A DNA stretch of 35,206 nt from Georgenia sp. SYP-B2076 (GCF_003991205.1 NZ_RXOZ01000016.1:1-35206); one strand, 5' to 3'. Counted from the first letter of the stretch, positions 1 through 8,495 are shown. Numbers and translations: made by a program. Notes: generated by a model not told the origin, from the letters alone.

Positions 1-290
1 TCGTCGCGCACGTCGATGCCGACGCCGAAGGCCGCGGCGACGGCGTCGGCGGTGATGTCGTCGTGGGTGGGCCCGATGCCGCCCGAGGTGAACACGTGGG
101 TGTGCGCGGAGCGGAGGGCGCCCAGGGCGTCGACGATGACGTCGTGGTCGTCGGGCACGACGCGGATCTCGCGCAGGTCGATCCCGACGCGGGTCAGCTC
201 GCCGGCGAGGTGGTAGGCGTTCGCCTCGCGGGTGCGACCGGAGAGGATCTCGTCCCCGATGACGAGGATGGCGGCGGTGGGGTTCGGCAT
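1..290 (-). CDS. CinA/MoaB-type molybdopterin-binding domain protein, N-terminal part (cut by window edge)
   Basis: The gene reads leftward from ATG at 290 and runs off the window after about 96 residues. Visible are GDEILSGRTREAN near residues 12-24 and TSGGIGPTHDDITADAV near residues 68-84, the two signatures of the MoCF/CinA-N domain found in competence/damage-inducible protein A and in MoaB/MogA. Family members bind a pterin or nucleotide-like ligand; single-domain actinobacterial versions have no firmly established role. The length cannot be judged because the C-terminus is missing. A matching C-terminal end of the same family lies at the right edge of the window (35035-35206). Family assignment is firm; function is not. 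Confidence 0.85.
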   Translation of the reverse strand, partial: MPNPTAAILVIGDEILSGRTREANAYHLAGELTRVGIDLREIRVVPDDHDVIVDALGALRSAHTHVFTSGGIGPTHDDITADAVAAAFGVGIDVRD

Positions 291-527
291 GGTCGCAGCC
301 TAGGGCGGCGCGGCACCACGGCGCTGGTCTCCCGCGCCGCCCACCCCGCCACTGAGGTCGGTCGGGGGCCGGCAAAGACACCCGAAGTGGGCCCCCGCGG
401 CGACGCCCCACGGCGAAGGTCGACCCGGAAGGAATGCGGCCATCGCCCTCGGCCAACTCGCTGACACGGCGCTCCGGCACGGGCATCCTTGGCGCTCTGG
501 GGCGTCTGCTCGGATCCGGAGCCATTC
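291..527. other. Intergenic region, no gene seen
   Basis: This stretch separates the leftward CinA-type gene from the rightward membrane protein gene, so it should hold both promoters. I do not recognise a convincing -35/-10 pair, an RNA gene or a repeat in it. Confidence 0.5.
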
Positions 528-1304
528 ATGTCGTTGATCGCAGACCCGTCCGCCGGCCGCGGCACGGACCAGGCGGCGCTGTCCTTCGCGCGCACCCTCG
601 CCGCGGGCGCGATCGGCGGCGGCCTCGTCGGTCTGCTCGTCGGCGGCGTGCTCGGCCGACTGCTCATGCGGCTCCTGGCCGTGACGTCGCCGCCGTCGGC
701 GCAGGGCCGGCTGACCGACGACATCCAGCCGGTCGGGCAGATCTCCCTGAACGGCACGTTCTCGCTCTTCGTCACCACCGTGGCCCTCGGTGCGATCGCG
801 GGGATGATCTTCCTCTGGGTGCGCCGTGTGCTGCCGCCGTCCCGGCGGGCCCGGTCGGTGCTGTTCGCGCTCTTCACCGGCAGCATCGGCGGCGCGATCC
901 TCGTCCACGACCATCCGTCGTTCGACTACTCGGTACTGCGCCCGGAGTGGCTCTCCGTCGTCTCGTTCGTCGCCATCCCGATGCTGTTCGGGCTCCTCGC
1001 CCCATCGCTCATCGAACGGCTGGAGTCGCCGGGCGGCTGGGCGCGCCGCGGGCCGGCATGGCCGGTGATCGGTGCCGGCGTGGCGGCACTGAACCTCGCC
1101 CTCGTCGTCGTCGCGCTACCCACAGCCGCCGCGTTCGGGATCTACCTGTCCCACACCGCTCGCGCGGCGTGGCGGAGCGACGCCGTCACGGTGGCCGGCC
1201 GGGGCTTGTTCGTCCTCATGGTCGCCTGGGGCCTCTACGGGCTTACCGCCGACGTCGTCTCCATCGCCACGGACACGCCGTCGACCGCGCCGCTCAGCCC
1301 CTGA
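528..1304 (+). CDS. Hypothetical multi-pass membrane protein
   Basis: 258 residues from ATG 528, chosen because a GGAG lies about 6 nt upstream; an in-frame start at 489 would add 13 unlikely residues. After a short polar N-terminus the protein is mostly hydrophobic, with about six likely membrane helices: a Gly-rich pair near residues 20-45, others near 80-100, 112-130, 145-165, 185-215, and a last one near 230-250. No catalytic motif is recognised and I cannot assign a family. It stands alone, convergent with the DUF1801 gene, and ends in a hairpin shared by both genes. The coding call rests on length, start signal and membrane pattern. Confidence 0.75.
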   Translation: MSLIADPSAGRGTDQAALSFARTLAAGAIGGGLVGLLVGGVLGRLLMRLLAVTSPPSAQGRLTDDIQPVGQISLNGTFSLFVTTVALGAIAGMIFLWVRRVLPPSRRARSVLFALFTGSIGGAILVHDHPSFDYSVLRPEWLSVVSFVAIPMLFGLLAPSLIERLESPGGWARRGPAWPVIGAGVAALNLALVVVALPTAAAFGIYLSHTARAAWRSDAVTVAGRGLFVLMVAWGLYGLTADVVSIATDTPSTAPLSP

Positions 1305-1309
1305 GCGGC

Positions 1310-1341
1310 CACCGGCCCGCGGGCTTCGCTACGGGCCGGTG
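1310..1341. terminator. Bidirectional hairpin terminator
   Basis: Arms CACCGGCCCG (1310-1319) and CGGGCCGGTG (1332-1341) form a perfect 10-bp stem with a 12-nt loop, six bases after the stop of the membrane protein gene. It overlaps the last codons of the convergent DUF1801 gene. There is no T-run, as is common for terminators in high-GC actinobacteria. Confidence 0.6.
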
Positions 1342-1676
1342 ATCTCCGCGAGCCGGGCACGGAGGAGACGTTCGACGACGTCGTCGGGGAGTGGGCGCTC
1401 GGCCGAGAAACGCACCGTGCCCTTGGACAGCGAGTAGCCCGCCAGGTCTCCGCGCACGGTGTCGATCGCGGCAGGCGAGAACGGAAAGAGGGAGAGGTGC
1501 TTCGCCGCGGCGACGACGCTGACCAAGGGCTTGCCCGCCACCTTCAGGGCCGGCATCCCGTAGCTCATGCCGTCCTCGGCGTCCGGCGCGAGACGCCGGG
1601 CGATGTCGATCACGTGCTGGAGGGCCTCGCGCGACGGCGAGGGGACCCCCGCGAGGGACTCGTCGACGGTGCTCAT
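1329..1676 (-). CDS. DUF1801 / YdhG-like small protein
   Basis: 115 residues from ATG 1676; longer in-frame starts upstream give an atypical N-terminus. Visible are the GMSYGMPAL motif near residues 36-44, a KPLVSV strand and AAAKHLSLFPFSP near residues 58-70. This pattern is typical of the DUF1801 (YdhG/YjbR/CyaY-like) superfamily, a small alpha/beta fold that includes proteins annotated as iron chaperones. The length fits the family (110-150). The biochemical role is not established. The gene's end overlaps the shared hairpin with the convergent membrane protein gene. Family assignment is good; I infer no specific function. Confidence 0.8.
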   Translation of the reverse strand: MSTVDESLAGVPSPSREALQHVIDIARRLAPDAEDGMSYGMPALKVAGKPLVSVVAAAKHLSLFPFSPAAIDTVRGDLAGYSLSKGTVRFSAERPLPDDVVERLLRARLAEITGP

Positions 1677-1868
1677 CCGTCCATCATCGTGCAGGGCGCC
1701 GACCGCACCACCGGTCGGGGTTTGTTCCGATCTGTACCTGCCGTAGTCCCTGCTCCCGGAGCCGACGACGGTCCTCGTCGACCCGCTCGCCCCTCCTGGC
1801 CATGACTCCACGGTACGTGTCACGCCTTGCTGCAGGTAGTAGGTGTGGACGGCGGGCGCATCCACGCC

Positions 1869-2789
1869 TCACGCGATGGCCGCGAGGCGGGGGAGCAGCC
1901 CGCCCACCGCCTCCATGGCCTCCTGGCGGACGACGTACCGGGTGATGCCCCACCGGCGGCGGTGCTCACGGACGGCGTCGACGATCTCGTCCTCGGTCCC
2001 GAGGAGCACGTAGGGCACGGCGAGGAGGTCCTCCGCGCGCGCCCCCGCACGCTCCGCCAGCTCCGCGGCCACCGCGCCGGCGTCGTCCGTGACGGTGACC
2101 TGCTGGACGAGCGCCTCCAGCGCCGGGGGCCGGTCGCGCCCGGCGGCGCCCTCGGCGACGAGCGAGGCCTGCGCGTCCACCTCCGCCGGCGTCCAGCGCA
2201 CCGCGTGCTGGTGCCCGTCCGGGAGCGTGCGGCCGAGGCCGCTCAGCCCGACCACGTCCGCGTGGGCGCCGGCGTACCGCAGCAGCGCCGAGTTCGAGGT
2301 GCCGATCGTCAGCGGGATCCGCTGCACCGGGCGCGGCGCGTGCAGCCGTGCGCCGTGCAGGCGCACCGGCCCGTCCGCGGTCACCTCCTCGCCGGCCAGG
2401 AGCGCCCGGACGCCCTCGACGACGGCGATGCACCGCGCCACCCGCCCGGCGACGTCCGGGCGCTCACGGCCCACGGCGCGCCACTCGGCCGGCGTGTGGC
2501 CCGCCCCGAGACCCAGCCGTGCCCGGCCGCCCGAGACGACGTCGAGCGTGGCCACGTCCGCGGCGATGTGCGCCGGCTCGCGGACCCCGCCGTTGGTGAC
2601 GTAGGAGCCGAGCCCGAGCCTGGTGGTCACGGCCGCCGCGGCGGCGAGCGCGACGAACGGCGCCGCGACCGCGCCGGGATGGTCGGGCGCGGTCAGGGCG
2701 TCGAAGCCGAGCTCCTCGGCCCGGCGGGCGGTGTCGAACCACGCCGCGGCGTCACCGGTGGGCCAGGCCTGGAGCGAGACGGTCGCCAT
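1869..2789 (-). CDS. LLM-class (luciferase-like) F420/FMN-dependent oxidoreductase
   Basis: 306 residues from ATG 2789. A luciferase-like TIM barrel is recognised from FDTARRAEELGFDALTAPDH near residues 18-37, TTRLGLGSYV, the GGRARLGLGAG loop near 87-97 that contacts the cofactor phosphate, and PLTIGTSNSALLRYA near 160-174. The sequence most resembles actinobacterial F420-dependent members, which transfer hydride between F420 and an organic substrate; FMN cannot be excluded from sequence alone. The substrate is unknown. It is transcribed divergently from the WS/DGAT gene, with 115 bp between them. Confidence 0.88.
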   Translation of the reverse strand: MATVSLQAWPTGDAAAWFDTARRAEELGFDALTAPDHPGAVAAPFVALAAAAAVTTRLGLGSYVTNGGVREPAHIAADVATLDVVSGGRARLGLGAGHTPAEWRAVGRERPDVAGRVARCIAVVEGVRALLAGEEVTADGPVRLHGARLHAPRPVQRIPLTIGTSNSALLRYAGAHADVVGLSGLGRTLPDGHQHAVRWTPAEVDAQASLVAEGAAGRDRPPALEALVQQVTVTDDAGAVAAELAERAGARAEDLLAVPYVLLGTEDEIVDAVREHRRRWGITRYVVRQEAMEAVGGLLPRLAAIA

Positions 2790-2841
2790 GGGGCCAGCCT
2801 GGTGACGCGGGCGGGCGCGCGCACGCCGGGGGCATCAGATC

Positions 2842-2855
2842 GGGACCCTGGTCCC
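2842..2855. promoter_or_regulatory. Possible operator between divergent genes
   Basis: GGGACC-CT-GGTCCC is a perfect 6+6 inverted repeat in the 115-bp gap between the LLM oxidoreductase (-) and the WS/DGAT acyltransferase (+). Position suggests a shared regulatory site, but a short GC-rich palindrome can occur by chance. Confidence 0.25.
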
Positions 2856-2904
2856 TGGTGACCCCCGGGTGCGGCGGCGCACCGTGGAGGCGAGGAAGCC
2901 TCCC

Positions 2905-4269
2905 ATGACCGCCACCATCGAACGCCTGACGCCCCACGAGCTCGTCGAGGTCTGGCCCGGCCGGCGCGGCTGGCCCCAGACCATCGGGGCGCTCGCCGTC
3001 GTGGAGGGCGCCCCGCTGCGGGGCGCCGACGGCACGATCGATCTCGAGCTGCTCCTGCCCGCCTTCGGCCGGGTGCTCGCCTGGCCGCGCTTCCGGCAGG
3101 TCCTGCGCGAGCCGGGTCTCGGGCGCGGGGGACCGGTGTGGGCGGACGACGGCGACGTCGACGTGGCGCGGCACGTCGCCGTCGTGCCCGTGCCCGCCCC
3201 CGGCGGCGACGCCGCCCTCCTGGTCACCTGCGCCCGGCTGTACGAGCAGCCCCTCGACCCGGCCCGGCCGCTGTGGCACGCCTGGGTGCTCACCGGTCTC
3301 GCCGAGGGGCGGGTGGGGCTGCTCGTCGTCGTCCACCACGCCCTGACCGACGGCGCGGGCGCCCTGGCGGCGGTCGGGTCGATGTTCGATCCTGCGCCGG
3401 GGGAGCCGGCGGGGCGCCCGGCGACGGCGGTGCCGGCTCCTCGGCCCGGCCCGTCCGGGGCCGAGCTCGCCGCCGACGCCCTGCGCCGCCGCCTCCAGGG
3501 GCTGCGGGCGGCGGTGGGCGCGCTGGCGCACCCGCGGGCCGTCGCCGCCCGGGCGGGGGAGAGCCGCGAGGCGCTGCGCGGGTACGCCCGGCACGCCCCG
3601 CGCACCAGCCTCAACCGCCGGGTGGGCCGGCGGCGGGCGCTCAACGTCGCCCGGTTCGACCTCGCCGCCGTCCGGGCCGCCGCCCACGGCCGCGGCGCCA
3701 CGGTCAACGACGTCCTCCTCGCCGCCCTCGCCGGCGGCCTCCACGACCTGCTCGGCGCCCGCGGCGAGCTCATCCCGGGCATGGTCATGCGCGCGTCCGT
3801 CCCGGTGGCCGGGGTGCCCGCACCGGGCCGCACACAGAACGCCCGCACCGGGATGCTCGTGCGGCTCCCGGTCGGGGAGGACGACGCCGAGCGGCGCCTG
3901 GCCGCCGTCGCCGCCGACACCCAGGAGCGCAAGCGCCACCCGGTCGACCTCGGCCGCTCCGGCCTGCTCAGCTCGCCGCTCGTGCTGCGCGGGGCCGTGG
4001 CCCTCGCCGCCCGGCAGCGAGTGTCGAACATCTACCTGGCCAACCTCGCCGGGCCGCCCGCGGCGGTGTGGCTCGCTGGGGCGCGGGTGCTGGAGCTGGT
4101 GCCGCTCACCAACGTCGTGGGCAACGTCGGGATCAGCGTGGCGGCGCTGTCCTACGCCGGGCGCCTGGCCGTGACGGTGACGTCCGACCCGGAGCTGCAC
4201 CCCGACGTCGGCGTCTTCGTCGGCGGGCTCGTGCGGTCGGTGGAGCGGCTGGCCGTGCCGGTCCGTTGA
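2905..4269 (+). CDS. WS/DGAT-family wax ester synthase / diacylglycerol acyltransferase
   Basis: 454 residues from ATG 2905, preceded by a purine-rich GGAGGCGAGG tract. The acyltransferase motif HHALTDG lies at residues 144-150 (HHxxxDG; the second His is the family's catalytic base), shortly after PLDPARPLWHAWVL, which is also conserved. The C-terminal half has TVNDVLLAALAGGL and the terminal pattern of a Gly/Pro loop, AGARVLELVP and VAALSYAGRLAVTVTSD. The family esterifies acyl-CoA onto diacylglycerol or fatty alcohol, making storage triacylglycerol or wax ester at the inner membrane face. Length matches the family (450-480). It stands alone; acyl acceptor preference cannot be read from sequence. 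Confidence 0.9.
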   Translation: MTATIERLTPHELVEVWPGRRGWPQTIGALAVVEGAPLRGADGTIDLELLLPAFGRVLAWPRFRQVLREPGLGRGGPVWADDGDVDVARHVAVVPVPAPGGDAALLVTCARLYEQPLDPARPLWHAWVLTGLAEGRVGLLVVVHHALTDGAGALAAVGSMFDPAPGEPAGRPATAVPAPRPGPSGAELAADALRRRLQGLRAAVGALAHPRAVAARAGESREALRGYARHAPRTSLNRRVGRRRALNVARFDLAAVRAAAHGRGATVNDVLLAALAGGLHDLLGARGELIPGMVMRASVPVAGVPAPGRTQNARTGMLVRLPVGEDDAERRLAAVAADTQERKRHPVDLGRSGLLSSPLVLRGAVALAARQRVSNIYLANLAGPPAAVWLAGARVLELVPLTNVVGNVGISVAALSYAGRLAVTVTSDPELHPDVGVFVGGLVRSVERLAVPVR

Positions 4270-4326
4270 CGGCGCGGGCGGGTTCTTGGAGGCTGGGCCG
4301 TCTACCGACACCGAGGGACGGTTTCC

Positions 4327-4869
4327 ATGGGGACGATCGCGGTTCACGAGTTCATCGCGCTCGACGGCGTGTACGAGAACCCGAGCTGGACGTTCGAGTA
4401 CGGCTTCGACCCGAAGATGGGCGAGACCCTCGGCGCGATCACGCGCGCGGCGACCGCGATCCTGCTCGGCCGGAAGACCTACGAGATGTTCGCGCCGGCG
4501 TGGTCGGGGCGGACGGTCGAGGACGACCCCGGCGCGCCGTTCTTCAACGACACCCACAAGTACGTCGTCGCCTCGACGGAGCCGAGCGTGGAGTGGGGGC
4601 CGTCGACGCGGCTGCCGTACTCCCCGGACGCGATCCTCGGGCTGAAGGCGGGCACCGACGGCACGATCTACGTCTCCGGCAGCGGCACCCTCGTCCGTGC
4701 GCTCCTGCGCGACGGGCTCGTCGACGACCTGCACCTGTTCGTCTACCCCGTCGCCCGCGGTACGGGGGCGCGGCTGTTCGAGGACGGGGGCGAGCCGACC
4801 CGGCTCGCGCTGAAGGAGCACGACGTCTACGACAACGGGGTCGTGCATCTGAACTACGGGCGGGGCTGA
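4327..4869 (+). CDS. Dihydrofolate reductase-fold family protein (RibD C-terminal type)
   Basis: 180 residues from ATG 4327. Visible are a DHFR-like first strand with EFIALDGVYE (residues 8-17), the nucleotide-binding segment ILLGRKTYEMFAPAW near 45-59, YVSGSGTLVRALLRDGLVDD near 115-134, and a final LFVYPVARGTGARLFEDG strand. These features match the stand-alone YyaP/YwjB-like branch of the DHFR superfamily, NADPH-binding proteins of unknown substrate. They are usually annotated as dihydrofolate reductase family but are not FolA. The gene is single, 57 nt after the WS/DGAT gene. Confidence 0.88.
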   Translation: MGTIAVHEFIALDGVYENPSWTFEYGFDPKMGETLGAITRAATAILLGRKTYEMFAPAWSGRTVEDDPGAPFFNDTHKYVVASTEPSVEWGPSTRLPYSPDAILGLKAGTDGTIYVSGSGTLVRALLRDGLVDDLHLFVYPVARGTGARLFEDGGEPTRLALKEHDVYDNGVVHLNYGRG

Positions 4870-4939
4870 CACGCACGACCAGGCGGAACCCTTCGGGGCC
4901 GCCGCGCCTCGCTCGTCCACCGGTACAAGCAGCCATGCT

Positions 4940-5341
4940 GTGCGGGTGGGCATCGACGACGTGCTGGCTGCGGCACGGGTGGGCGTCCAGCGGCTGGAGC
5001 CGCTGGAGGTGATGGCGGCGGTCGCTGCCGGGGCGCTGCTGGTCGACACCCGCACCGAGTCCCAGCGACGTGACCAGGGCGAGCTCCCGGGGGCGCTGGT
5101 GATCGACCGGACGGTGCTGGAGTGGCGCCTGGACCCGGCCTGCAGCTGGCGGATCCCCGAAGCGACCAGCTATGACCTGCAGGTCGTGGTGGCCTGCCGC
5201 CAGGGGTACAGCTCGAGCCTGGCAGCGGCGTCCCTGCGCGCGGTCGGTCTGCACCGGGCCACCGACATGATCGGTGGCGTGCAGGCGTGGCGGGCCGCCG
5301 GCCTGCCGACGAGCCCGGGCCCGGCTGACGTACGTCCGTGA
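4940..5341 (+). CDS. Rhodanese-like (sulfurtransferase) domain protein
   Basis: 133 residues from GTG 4940; a GTG at 4946 is an alternative. A single rhodanese domain fills the protein: GALLVDTRTESQRRDQGELP near residues 31-50, the active-site loop CRQGYSS near residue 87 following VVVA, and a final MIGGVQAWRAAGLP segment. The catalytic Cys is present, so persulfide transfer is possible. Insertions around 50-80 make it a divergent member. It is a single gene; its partner is unknown. A weak upstream ribosome site leaves the exact start uncertain. Confidence 0.85.
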   Translation: MRVGIDDVLAAARVGVQRLEPLEVMAAVAAGALLVDTRTESQRRDQGELPGALVIDRTVLEWRLDPACSWRIPEATSYDLQVVVACRQGYSSSLAAASLRAVGLHRATDMIGGVQAWRAAGLPTSPGPADVRP

Positions 5342-5532
5342 TCTGAGCGCTCGGCGATCCCTCGGGGCGTACCCGCTCGGCAACGCCTCTCATCATCGGG
5401 CGATAGCCCTACAGGTCGTCGAGGACCAACATCCACGCCTATGAGCGCGCCGATGGCACCCACCGCTACGACATGCGCTCGGCCTTCCACGCACTGTCCA
5501 ACACGGCGCCGGGTAACGATGCAATAACGGCG
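5342..5532. other. Intergenic region upstream of the operon promoter, no gene seen
   Basis: No complete gene is visible. The reading frame of the following repressor stays open from about 5406, but without a ribosome site or family resemblance, and the palindromic operators downstream lie inside it, so I treat it as non-coding. Confidence 0.45.
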
Positions 5533-5561
5533 TTGACAGTTTCGGTCGGTTCTGGGAATGT
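5533..5561 (+). promoter_or_regulatory. Candidate promoter of the LacI-regulated operon
   Basis: TTGACA at 5533-5538 is a perfect -35 hexamer. A weak -10 candidate GAATGT at 5556-5561 follows with a 17-nt spacer and overlaps the first operator palindrome. Transcription would begin near 5568, just before the second palindrome. Confidence 0.5.
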
Positions 5562-5566
5562 TCCCA
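5553..5566. promoter_or_regulatory. LacI-type operator 1
   Basis: TGGGAA-TG-TTCCCA: perfect 6-bp arms around a 2-nt centre. It overlaps the likely -10 element, where bound repressor would block RNA polymerase. Confidence 0.55.
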
Positions 5567-5573
5567 TCACGCA

Positions 5574-5591
5574 GTTGGAAACGTTTCCAAC
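5574..5591. promoter_or_regulatory. LacI-type operator 2
   Basis: GTTGGAAACGTTTCCAAC is a perfect 18-bp palindrome with the central CG typical of LacI/GalR-family operators. It ends 28 nt before the repressor ATG, so the repressor most likely controls its own gene and the whole downstream operon. Confidence 0.75.
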
Positions 5592-5619
5592 CGCACTCTT
5601 CAACGAGGAAGGGAAACCC

Positions 5620-6675
5620 ATGACGCACCCGCGGGCCACGCTGCCGCAGGTCGCCGAGCGTGCCGGCGTTTCTCTTGCCTCGGCTTCCCGGGCGCTGAAT
5701 GGCACGGGTGCGAGCAAGGCGATGGTCGAGAAGGTCCGTGCCGCGGCAGAGGAGCTGGGCTACCACCCGCAAGCCATGGGTCGCTCGCTCCGGCTTCGAC
5801 GGACGCTTCAGATTGCGTTCGCCGTCGCCGACATCGGTAACCCCGTGTACGTGGAAATGATGACGGCGATCCAGGCCGTCGTCGCCGAGCATGGCTACCG
5901 CCTCGTGGTGGCGACCACGGGAGACACCCCCGAGTCCACCATCGAGCTCGTCCGCAGTGTCAGCGCGGGTCTGGTTGACGGGCTTGTCATCAGCCCGCTG
6001 CGCGTGAACGAGGCGCTGGTGGCAGAACTTGTGAGCTCGCAGCTACCGGTGGTCGTCATCGGCCGTTCGTTGGAGGGCGACCACCTCGATTCCGTCTCGA
6101 CCGACTCCGCCGGCGGCATCGGCCAGGCGGTCGAGCACCTCCTCGCGCTCGGCCGGCACCGGATCGGCTTTGTCAACGGTCCGGTGGACACCACTCCTGG
6201 TGAGGCTCGCCAGCGGGGATTCGACGCCGCGGTCGGTCGGTTCGGCCTCGCGAGGGAGACGGTCGACACCCAGATCGCCGACGACTTCACCGTGGCCTCG
6301 GGCCTCGCGGCTGCCACGACGCTGCTCCGCCGCCATGGCGGCGGTGACGCCCAGCTTGACGCCATCGTTGCCGCCAACGACCTGCTCGCCATCGGCGCCA
6401 TCAGGGCCGCCCGCGAGCAAGGTCTGCGCGTGCCCGAGGACCTCGCAGTCACCGGCATGGACGACACGGAGATCGGTCGGGTCTTTCTGCCCAGCCTGAC
6501 CAGCGTCTCGCTGCGTTCGAGCGAGCGCGGTCGTCGCGCCGCCGAAATCATGCTCGCCCTGCTCGAGGACCCCGGTCACCACCCGCAGAACGTCCTCGTC
6601 GAGCCAGTGCTGATGGCTCGGGAATCCACAGCGGCCAGCCAATCGGCCGACCTCGCCCAGGAGGAGAACGCATGA
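5620..6675 (+). CDS. LacI/GalR-family transcriptional repressor
   Basis: 351 residues from ATG 5620, chosen for the GAGGAAGGG ribosome site and because the operators lie upstream. The helix-turn-helix spans residues 7-30 (LPQVAERAGVSLASASRALN), followed by a hinge (GYHPQAMGRSLR) and a periplasmic-binding-protein-like sensor domain with VADIGNPVYVEMMTAIQ, DGLVISPL, RIGFVNGP, IVAANDLLAIGAI and TGMDDTEIG. It is the first gene of the operon; its stop overlaps the permease start by 4 nt. By family it is a ligand-released repressor; its ligand is presumably the transported compound or a breakdown product. Confidence 0.93.
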   Translation: MTHPRATLPQVAERAGVSLASASRALNGTGASKAMVEKVRAAAEELGYHPQAMGRSLRLRRTLQIAFAVADIGNPVYVEMMTAIQAVVAEHGYRLVVATTGDTPESTIELVRSVSAGLVDGLVISPLRVNEALVAELVSSQLPVVVIGRSLEGDHLDSVSTDSAGGIGQAVEHLLALGRHRIGFVNGPVDTTPGEARQRGFDAAVGRFGLARETVDTQIADDFTVASGLAAATTLLRRHGGGDAQLDAIVAANDLLAIGAIRAAREQGLRVPEDLAVTGMDDTEIGRVFLPSLTSVSLRSSERGRRAAEIMLALLEDPGHHPQNVLVEPVLMARESTAASQSADLAQEENA

Positions 6676-7640
6676 CAGCGCCGTCACTGGCCAGTGGCAG
6701 CCGCGAGGCGGCGCCCGTGCCGCGCCCGCCGAGCCCTCGGCGCCCCGTCAAGGTGGGTGGGGTCGGGCGCGCGAAGCGCCGGGAGGCCATCGCCCTCGTA
6801 CTGCCTTCGCTGCTACCGATCCTCATCTTCTCCGTCGCGCCGCTCGTCGTGGGTGTTCTTCTGGCTTTCACCGACGCCCGCCTCGTGCGTCGCCCCGAGT
6901 ACGAGTTCGTCGGCATCGACAACTTCAGCCGCCTCGTCGACAACGGCTTCTTCTGGGAGTCGTTCCGAATCGGTCTGGTGTGGGCGGTGTCGGTCACTCT
7001 GCTGCAGCTGGTCGCCGGCATGGGCCTGGCCCTGCTGCTCAACTCTGACCTGCGGCTGCAGGGCCTGACCCGCGTGCTCGCCCTCATCCCGTGGGCCATG
7101 CCGCCGGTCGTCGTGGCGATCATGTGGCGGATGATCTACTCCCCGAACGCCGGACCCCTCAACGCGTTCCTCGGCTCGGTGGGACTCCCCGACGACATCA
7201 ACTGGCTCGCCAACTTCGACACGGCGCTGCCGGCCGTCATCGTCGTCGGCGTCTGGCTCGGGATGCCGCAGACCACGGTCACCCTCCTGGCGGGGCTGCA
7301 GCAGATCCCTACCGAGCTCTACGAGGCGGCCTCCATGGACGGGGCCGGCGCGTCGCGGCGGTTCGTGAGCGTGACACTGCCGAGCCTGCGGCCCATCGTC
7401 ACCTCGATAACGTCGCTGAACTTCATCTGGAACTTCAACTCGTTCAGCCTCGTCTACGTGCTCACCGAGGGCGGCCCTGGCGGCAAGACCATGCTTCCGA
7501 TGCTCTTCACCTACCTGGAAGCGTTCAAGAACCGCAACATCGGCTATGCCGCCGCCATGGGCGTGGTGCTCGTCGTCGTGGTGGTGCTGTTGCTCGCGGC
7601 CTACCTGTGGTCGCAGTTCCGTGAGGAGAAGGAGCGCTGA
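6672..7640 (+). CDS. ABC sugar transporter permease, MalF/UgpA type
   Basis: 322 residues from ATG 6672, overlapping the repressor stop (ATGA). After a 35-residue polar N-terminus there are six likely membrane helices. The EAA loop that docks the ATPase is EAASMDGAGASRRFVSVTLP near residues 217-236. This is binding-protein-dependent transport permease 1 for a carbohydrate. Its partner permease starts within its stop codon. No ATPase gene is in the operon, common in actinobacteria where a shared MsiK-type ATPase serves many sugar importers (inference here). Confidence 0.93.
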   Translation: MTAPSLASGSREAAPVPRPPSPRRPVKVGGVGRAKRREAIALVLPSLLPILIFSVAPLVVGVLLAFTDARLVRRPEYEFVGIDNFSRLVDNGFFWESFRIGLVWAVSVTLLQLVAGMGLALLLNSDLRLQGLTRVLALIPWAMPPVVVAIMWRMIYSPNAGPLNAFLGSVGLPDDINWLANFDTALPAVIVVGVWLGMPQTTVTLLAGLQQIPTELYEAASMDGAGASRRFVSVTLPSLRPIVTSITSLNFIWNFNSFSLVYVLTEGGPGGKTMLPMLFTYLEAFKNRNIGYAAAMGVVLVVVVVLLLAAYLWSQFREEKER

Positions 7641-8467
7641 TGCGTGCAGTCGTCAAGCCGGCGCAGTACGCCGCGCTGTTCTTCTACATCCTTTTCCTGG
7701 GCTTCCCGCTGCTCTGGCTCCTCTCGGCGTCGGTGAAGTCCTCGGGCGAGCTGAACTCCCTCACGGTCAACCTCGTCCCGCAGGAGTGGCGCTGGGACAA
7801 TTTCTCGACGGCCCTCGATCGGCAGGGGCTCGTGCGCTCGGCCGGCAACTCCGTGGTCGTGGCCCTCGTCTCCACGGCGCTCGTCATCCTCATCGCCCTG
7901 CCCGCGGCATACGCGCTCGCCCGCTTCAAGGGCTTGCTCCGCACAGTCGGGACGGGATGGATCCTGGTGAGCCAGGTGTTCCCGGTGATCCTCATCATCC
8001 TGCCGCTCTTCCTCATCCTGCGGACGATGAACCTCACCGACTCCCTGGTGGGCCTGACCCTCGTCCACACCACCTACACCTTGCCTTTCGCGCTGTGGAT
8101 GCTCCAGGGATACATCTCCGCGATCCCCAACGAGCTCGAGGAGGCCGGGGCGATGGACGGCGCCGGCCGGGTAGCAGTGCTCGCTCGGATCGTTTTCCCG
8201 CTCCTCATGCCCGGCGTCGTCGCCACGGCCATGTTCTCGTTCGTCTCGTCATGGAACGAGTTCTTCTTCGCGCTGGTGCTCCTCCAGTCCCCGGAGAACT
8301 ACACCCTGCCCATCACTCTGAAGATGTTCGTCGGAGGCGAGGGCAAGGTCGCCCTCGGTCCGCTCGCGGCCGGCTCGGTCATGGCCGCCATACCCAGCAT
8401 CGTCTTCTTCTCGATCATGCAGAAGAAACTCACCGGCGGGCTCCTGTCCGGTGCCGTCAAAGGTTGA
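7640..8467 (+). CDS. ABC sugar transporter permease, MalG/UgpE type
   Basis: 275 residues; ATG 7640 shares one base with the preceding stop (TGATG). Six likely membrane helices, beginning FFYILFLGFPLLWLL. The EAA loop is EEAGAMDGAGRVAVLARIVF near residues 168-187. It should pair with the upstream permease to form the membrane channel of a carbohydrate importer. Length is normal for the family (270-300). Confidence 0.93.
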   Translation: MRAVVKPAQYAALFFYILFLGFPLLWLLSASVKSSGELNSLTVNLVPQEWRWDNFSTALDRQGLVRSAGNSVVVALVSTALVILIALPAAYALARFKGLLRTVGTGWILVSQVFPVILIILPLFLILRTMNLTDSLVGLTLVHTTYTLPFALWMLQGYISAIPNELEEAGAMDGAGRVAVLARIVFPLLMPGVVATAMFSFVSSWNEFFFALVLLQSPENYTLPITLKMFVGGEGKVALGPLAAGSVMAAIPSIVFFSIMQKKLTGGLLSGAVKG

Positions 8468-8495
8468 TCCCCCTCTCTGCTGAAAGGCAACCGAT

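Noticed and set aside
2752-5055. Very long open frame on the minus strand (767 codons)
   Set aside because: It is opposite the WS/DGAT and DHFR-fold genes, which have clear family motifs; the frame is a by-product of extreme GC content and its translation is Arg/Pro/Gly-rich without motifs.
5406-5619. N-terminal extension or upstream gene in frame with the LacI gene
   Set aside because: The frame contains both operator palindromes and the promoter, while ATG 5620 has a good ribosome site and starts just before the HTH.
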